Shown here piece by piece: positions 59,811 through 64,000 of a stretch of DNA of 64,000 nt (the stretch's first letter is position 1; the number at the start of each line of letters is the position of its first letter). The stretch comes from Eubacterium oxidoreducens. Its GTDB lineage: Bacteria > Bacillota > Clostridia > Lachnospirales > Lachnospiraceae. A program made the translations under genes and the position numbers. The stretch spans positions 62,001 to 126,000 of the forward strand of contig NZ_FMXR01000004.1 of assembly GCF_900104415.1 (NCBI RefSeq). Direction: 5' to 3'. The notes beneath the pieces were generated by a model that worked only from the letters and a program-made list of their open reading frames with translations, searched no databases and had not been told where the DNA came from.

Positions 59811-59860
59811 GATTGTTACAAATTGTTACCCATGTAAAGGCTGCCTGAGGGCAGCTTTTC
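59811..59860 (+). terminator. Leader with direct repeats and a terminator before the relaxase gene
   Basis: ATTGTTAC occurs at 59811-59818 and 59822-59829, then GCTGCC/GGCAGC with TTTT (59840-59859). The hairpin may attenuate relaxase expression. The repeats plus position directly before the relaxase also make this a weak oriT candidate. Confidence 0.45.
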
Positions 59861-59876
59861 TTGGTATGGAGGGAAT

Positions 59877-61709
59877 ATGGGAAGTGGAATTATCGCAAAG
59901 ATTAAACATATAAAAGATGGAAGTATGAATCGTAGTGGTGTGAAGAACATGTCTACATCCCTTGCATACATTATGAATAAAGAAAAATGTGATATGAAAC
60001 TGAGTAATATTACTGAGGGACAGGTGGTTAGAGAGGTCAATTACGTTTTGAATGATATAAAAACTGTCGAAGGCTTATACATAGGTTGTCGGCAGATCTC
60101 TGATATCAAGTTTGCTGTTGAAGAAATGATGCAGGTGAAGGAATTTTATGGAAAGACCGGAGGGCGTGTGGCGCTTCATTTAATTATTTCTCTGAATGAA
60201 GAAGAATCTGGTATAGAGAATGCAGGCAATTTAATGAACTTAGCAGATGATCTTATGAATGAATTGCTTCCAGAGAATCAGGCTGTATATGCAGTTCACA
60301 CGAATACAGATAATCTGCATATTCATGTGTTGGTTAATACAGTTGGATTAGATGGAAGAAAAATACATATGGATAATGACTACCTTACATTGAAATTACA
60401 TCCCGCAGTTAACAAGTTGGCAAGGCGGTATGGATTTACTCCTAATATAGAGTGGGAAAGGGAGTTAGAAGCTGAAAAGCTATCAATCGTAGAGAGGAAA
60501 ATTAAGCTCAGGAACTTAATTGATCATGCAATAGAAAATAGTACAGATTTGGATATGTGTGTTCATTATTTAAGGGAAAGCGGATGTGTTGTAAATATAG
60601 GTCAGTATATGTCGCTTAGAACAGCTGAAATGTCAAAGGCAATGAGGTCATATAATTTGGGAAATAATTATACCCTAGATGCAATAAAAGAACGTATCTC
60701 TAACAGACTTGAGCCATTTGAATTGGCTGAAGTTAAAAATCATGTATCAACAATTACTGGAAGAGATGTAGTGAGCTATACTCCGAATGTCATAAAAAAA
60801 TATAAAGATATGACTGAAAAGGAGAAGAGAGAAGCTATACATATGTTGAAGCTAGGGAGAAATCCTTGGTTAACTAAGATTCATGGAAATTTTGCAATGA
60901 GGCAGGCTTCAGAGGAGATGGCAAGACTGTCTTTGGTGCATGAGATTGTAACTACCTATTCAACAACAAATAACCCAGAAGCTGCAAAAAGAGAAATCGT
61001 AGAACGAAAGAAGGAACTTGGAACAGAGATTAAATCCGTAAAGAAATTACTTTCGAAGTATAAGCCACAGATTGCAATTTATAAAGAAATGCAGTTGATT
61101 ACGAAAAAAGCGTATCTATATGAATTTGCAGATTTGAAGGAATATCAGTTGGAATATGAGCGTTATCAGGAATTAGAAAAACGCTTAGAGGACGGATATG
61201 GTAAAACGATAGCGGAAGTTGCCGAGTATGCAGAAGACTTAAATAACCAGCTTATTTACGCTCAGGCTCAGGTAAAGGAATTATCAAATCAGTATAAAGC
61301 GATTCTCTCATTTCAGGGTAGAGGAAATGAAGTAGAGCGAAATGATGAAATAAATTTATTTACAGCAATCGGACATTCAGAAGCAAAGAATGAAGCTTTT
61401 TTGTATAACCTTCTTAAGACACGACAGGTATATCTTACATCAAAAGATAATAAGGAGTGTTATATCAGGGTTTTAACCTTGCCGGCAGTAATCAATGGAC
61501 GAAATTCTGTATCAACAACAGTAACCGTGATGAGTAAAGAGGGAGTTGAGATTGAGGAATTTTCGTCAGAAGAGATGACTGCAAAGGAATTTAACCAGAG
61601 AATAAAAGACATTCGTAGAGACTACGGAGTGAGAAGCTGTATTGTGAATGATAATGAAAATGCAGCTAAAAATGAATTGAATAAAGAAAGTAAGAAGAAA
61701 GTTAGATAA
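59877..61709 (+). CDS. Conjugative relaxase (MOBP-type)
   Basis: 610 residues, ribosome site GGAGGG. The N-terminal ~200 residues are a relaxase domain: motif I with the probable nicking Tyr in LAYIMNKEKC (about residue 32), ALHLIISLNEEE, and motif III VHTNTDNLHIHVLVN with His141, His148 and His150 as metal ligands. The remainder is helical with a coiled coil (about 380-480) and a C-terminal beta part. It nicks oriT and leads the transferred strand into the recipient. Followed directly by a promoter-like motif and the CpaF gene. Confidence 0.87.
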   Translation: MGSGIIAKIKHIKDGSMNRSGVKNMSTSLAYIMNKEKCDMKLSNITEGQVVREVNYVLNDIKTVEGLYIGCRQISDIKFAVEEMMQVKEFYGKTGGRVALHLIISLNEEESGIENAGNLMNLADDLMNELLPENQAVYAVHTNTDNLHIHVLVNTVGLDGRKIHMDNDYLTLKLHPAVNKLARRYGFTPNIEWERELEAEKLSIVERKIKLRNLIDHAIENSTDLDMCVHYLRESGCVVNIGQYMSLRTAEMSKAMRSYNLGNNYTLDAIKERISNRLEPFELAEVKNHVSTITGRDVVSYTPNVIKKYKDMTEKEKREAIHMLKLGRNPWLTKIHGNFAMRQASEEMARLSLVHEIVTTYSTTNNPEAAKREIVERKKELGTEIKSVKKLLSKYKPQIAIYKEMQLITKKAYLYEFADLKEYQLEYERYQELEKRLEDGYGKTIAEVAEYAEDLNNQLIYAQAQVKELSNQYKAILSFQGRGNEVERNDEINLFTAIGHSEAKNEAFLYNLLKTRQVYLTSKDNKECYIRVLTLPAVINGRNSVSTTVTVMSKEGVEIEEFSSEEMTAKEFNQRIKDIRRDYGVRSCIVNDNENAAKNELNKESKKKVR

Positions 61710-61743
61710 TTTCTGCAGATATGCCCATAGCGATTCCTATATG
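61709..61743 (+). promoter_or_regulatory. Bipartite promoter-like motif, copy 3
   Basis: ATTTCTGCAGAT (61709-61720) starts on the last base of the relaxase stop; 16 nt later is CTATATG (61737-61743). A start near 61750 would leave only the ribosome site as leader for the CpaF gene. Confidence 0.7.
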
Positions 61744-61762
61744 CATTGTAAAGGAGGTCGTT

Positions 61763-63007
61763 ATGGGCAATTTATTTTATACAAAAGAATCCAAAGTCCC
61801 ATTGAAACTTGAGTCAGATATTTATCATACAGAGTCTTTGTATCAGGATGAAGAGCTAAATAAAAGATTCTTGCAGTTAAAAGCGAATGTATGTGATCTG
61901 AATCAGGCACTCGTTAAAAAGTGTATCACTGGAACAGAACAGGATTTCATCATGCTTATGGATAGAGCGAAAGACTATGTTGTTTGTAACTTTGGAGATA
62001 TCACTGATGAGGATGTTCAAAAGCTGTTAGAGATGTTCAGACAGTGTGTCTTTGGATATTACATTCTTACTCCGTTGATAGAGGCTAAGGATGTATCAGA
62101 TATTAAGGTGCTGAATTATAACCACATAGTCGTAAAAGCAAATGGAGAACGATATCTTACGGATATCAGTTTCTTTGATGAGAATGACTATAAGAATTGG
62201 TTTGAAAGAATCCTTAGAATCCATCGATTAGGCAGGGCTGAAGAATTTGCACTTGGTCATTGTACTGATCGAAAAGGCGTAGAGAAGTTCTATTTGAGAA
62301 TTGATGTGCAGCTTTCTTATGTGACATCAACAGAAAAGAACAATATCCATATTCGAAAGATGCCTAAGACAAAGCTGTCTTGGGATTACTTAAAGGAAAA
62401 CAACATGCTTGATGACGAGATGATTGAGTACTTAAAGGACAGGATATCTGCTGGATATGGATTCTTAATTTCGGGTCGTGGTGGTTCGGGTAAATCTACA
62501 TTGCTTAATAACATGATAGATTTAATCCCATTTAATCAGTCTGTTTTAGTCTCACAGGAGTCAGATGAGCTGTATTCCAATGTTCATCCTCAGATCCAGT
62601 TTGAGCACACAATGACAGTAAGAAAGCATGATGTGGTAACGGATTTTTCATTGGAAGATGAGCTTAGACTTGGTCTTTTGCAGGATATTGATAATTTCAT
62701 CATCGGTGAAATCAAGGGTGGTGAGGCATTATATGTATTCACCACAGCGATGAGTACCGGAGCAAGGTTCTTTGGAACGATTCATTCAAACGATGCAGCT
62801 AGTTCGGTAACAAGACTAGCTCAGTGCGCAAGATATGTATCTGATTATTCAATGGAGACATTGGAAGAGATGCTTACATGTATGCCCTTTGTATTAATCC
62901 ATATGAGCCACTTCTCAATCGATGAAATTTTAGAAGTAGATGGCTGGGATGAGAAGAGATCCAGACTGAACTTTCGGTCTGTATTTAAGAAGGAGGACGA
63001 AGCGTAA
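61763..63007 (+). CDS. CpaF/VirB11-type secretion ATPase
   Basis: 414 residues from ATG 61763 (AAAGGAGG at 61750-61757; the in-frame ATG at 61721 has no ribosome site). An N-terminal helical domain is followed by the NTPase core: PLIEAKDVSDIKV, Walker A GRGGSGKST (238-246), an Asp box around QESDELY, Walker B FIIGEIKGGEAL and the His box GTIHSNDAASSVTRL. It powers assembly of a Tad-type pilus or a conjugation apparatus. Its stop overlaps the prepilin peptidase start (TAATG). Confidence 0.9.
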   Translation: MGNLFYTKESKVPLKLESDIYHTESLYQDEELNKRFLQLKANVCDLNQALVKKCITGTEQDFIMLMDRAKDYVVCNFGDITDEDVQKLLEMFRQCVFGYYILTPLIEAKDVSDIKVLNYNHIVVKANGERYLTDISFFDENDYKNWFERILRIHRLGRAEEFALGHCTDRKGVEKFYLRIDVQLSYVTSTEKNNIHIRKMPKTKLSWDYLKENNMLDDEMIEYLKDRISAGYGFLISGRGGSGKSTLLNNMIDLIPFNQSVLVSQESDELYSNVHPQIQFEHTMTVRKHDVVTDFSLEDELRLGLLQDIDNFIIGEIKGGEALYVFTTAMSTGARFFGTIHSNDAASSVTRLAQCARYVSDYSMETLEEMLTCMPFVLIHMSHFSIDEILEVDGWDEKRSRLNFRSVFKKEDEA

Positions 63008-63495
63008 TGAATTGGTTAATGCTTGTTATGGCAGTTGTTACAGCAATATTTTTGATAGTTTCCTTTGTCCAGGATATCAAGGAAAGAACAGTCTTTTCCT
63101 TTCCCTGTTTAGTCCTAATTGATGCTTGGGCAATAGTTTTGTGGAATGTTGTTAGTTACAGGAAAGCAGAGGTTATCTGCTTTCTTGTAGTACATTCCGT
63201 TTTATTCATTTTAATGAAGGTATTTAAGGTATGGGGAGATGGAGATAGTGATATGTTCCTTCTTTTTGCAAATATATGTCTAGTATGTGTTCCAGCCTCA
63301 AATATCATAGCACTTGCTATTACAGAGTGCTTATTACTGATAGCTTCAATAGCAATATCAATCGGTATCGGTGCTATTGAGTATCGATGTAGGAAAAGGA
63401 AGTTTGCATTGTCAGGAGATATGGCAGTGATACCAGGATTTTCAATAGTTTTGATAGTTGTCATGGCAATTTATGTCATTGGGAGGTTTATGTAA
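63007..63495 (+). CDS. A24-family prepilin peptidase (CpaA-like)
   Basis: 162 residues, about five membrane helices. The two catalytic aspartates of the family are seen: Asp23 in FVQDIKERT and Asp80 in the GxGD motif WGDGDSDMF. It lacks the N-terminal methylase domain of PilD, as is normal for CpaA. It would cleave prepilin leader peptides for the apparatus driven by the preceding ATPase. Coupled to both neighbours. Confidence 0.8.
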   Translation: MNWLMLVMAVVTAIFLIVSFVQDIKERTVFSFPCLVLIDAWAIVLWNVVSYRKAEVICFLVVHSVLFILMKVFKVWGDGDSDMFLLFANICLVCVPASNIIALAITECLLLIASIAISIGIGAIEYRCRKRKFALSGDMAVIPGFSIVLIVVMAIYVIGRFM

Positions 63496-64000
63496 TGAAC
63501 GATGAATTAGTTTTGATTAGAAGAATGATGAACTCGATGGAGGACATCATAAATGCAACACCAGGAGAGAGATTCACTATCACAGATGGGGATACTCTAG
63601 TTATTTTACAGAGACGCATGGAGGCTTCGGATCTGAAGAATGCGCTTGGTGAATATAATCAGGTCTTTATGAAAAATGAAGGTGCTGAGATTGATGATAT
63701 TGCAAAGAGTGCAGTTGCGATGGTTAAGGTAAGAACGCTCGTAGAAGCTGAGACAGAGAACTTTAATGCTAGATTAACTAGACAGTTAATAAAAGAGTAT
63801 AAAGCTCAGATTTCTAGGGTTATTAATATCATTAAGCTTTCAAAAATCAACGCAATGAGTGCAGCCGATTATGAGAAAGAGGCAATCGAGATCACAGCAG
63901 CTAAGAATGAAGCATTTCTTGATCGCTTTGAAAAGGAAATTGTTGACTTGGAAAAGCAGATCGAGAGAATGCCACAGGTTGAGGAAGAAGAAAAGCCAGA
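63495..64000 (+). CDS. Element protein, N-terminal part (runs off the window)
   Basis: Starts at ATG 63495 overlapping the prepilin peptidase stop (TAATG), with GGAGG 8-12 nt upstream, and stays open to the last base (168 codons). The visible part is helical and charged: MNDELVLIRRMMNSMED, an AEIDDIAKSAVAMVKVRTL segment, and a coiled coil ending in an acidic stretch. No family recognised. By position it belongs to the pilus/conjugation operon. Confidence 0.7.
   Translation, partial: MNDELVLIRRMMNSMEDIINATPGERFTITDGDTLVILQRRMEASDLKNALGEYNQVFMKNEGAEIDDIAKSAVAMVKVRTLVEAETENFNARLTRQLIKEYKAQISRVINIIKLSKINAMSAADYEKEAIEITAAKNEAFLDRFEKEIVDLEKQIERMPQVEEEEKP

Larger units (their letters stand above)
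45893..64000. mobile_element. Left part of an integrative/conjugative, plasmid-like element
   Basis: From just after lysS the gene content switches to mobile functions: excisionase-like proteins, ParA/ParB, RepA_N initiator, ArdC-like protein, SpoVG pair, relaxase, CpaF ATPase and prepilin peptidase. All genes but one read rightward, away from lysS. The exact left junction is not resolved and the right end lies past the window. No integrase gene is in view; in such elements it is commonly at the other end. It could also be an integrated plasmid. Confidence 0.8.

Overview
The window reads as a low-GC Gram-positive chromosome, most likely a Clostridia of the Lachnospiraceae type. The evidence is AT-rich DNA with strong AGGAGG ribosome sites, lipoproteins and a spore-cortex-lytic-type wall hydrolase, very large FN3/InlB-B/Glug surface proteins, a dusB-greA-lysS run, and a clostridial conjugative element whose small proteins resemble those of other gut Firmicutes elements. 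The genus cannot be fixed from the sequence alone.

Layout. (1) 1-10432 is one co-directional set with overlapping or closely spaced genes: the end of a FecE-type ABC ATPase, MoxR AAA ATPase, DUF58 protein, a TgpA-like membrane protein without a transglutaminase core, a FecB-like substrate-binding lipoprotein and a 1614-residue beta-helix exoprotein. (2) 10572-13149 holds a rhomboid protease, a flavodoxin/SCP2 fusion and a HIT protein. (3) 13150-13832 is a GC-richer non-coding stretch containing a cloverleaf-like set of nested inverted repeats, followed by a consensus promoter. (4) 13833-30674 is an operon of four giant secreted proteins: a subtilase, a Glug-repeat protein and two InlB-B-repeat proteins. 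Three of them share a C-terminal module. A small lipoprotein and a further exoprotein follow. (5) 34545-45892 is housekeeping: murG (minus strand), pgi, an SH3/SleB-type wall hydrolase, an SPFH protein, ornithine carbamoyltransferase, birA, a small DUF protein, coaX, dusB, greA and lysS.

(6) From just after lysS to the window end lies the left part of an integrative/conjugative, plasmid-like element. It carries three paralogous excisionase-like proteins, ParA, ParB, a RepA_N initiator, a tRNA-binding-domain protein, an EAL protein, an HTH + PLD-nuclease cassette, an ArdC-like antirestriction protein, two SpoVG proteins, a MobP-type relaxase, a CpaF/VirB11 ATPase and an A24 prepilin peptidase. 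The right end and the integrase are outside the window.

Most notable signals in the element: an exact 12-mer, ATTTCTGCAGAT, followed after exactly 16 nt by CTATA(T/G)G in front of three successive operons, which looks like a dedicated promoter class; five copies of a long palindrome (arms CTTGTGGTCA) between genes, suggestive of ParB sites or a KorB-like global operator; and two neighbouring genes interrupted by a single in-frame TGA, one of them exactly where the ArdC family is expected to have Trp. All functional names are from reading the translated sequence by eye; no database search was run.
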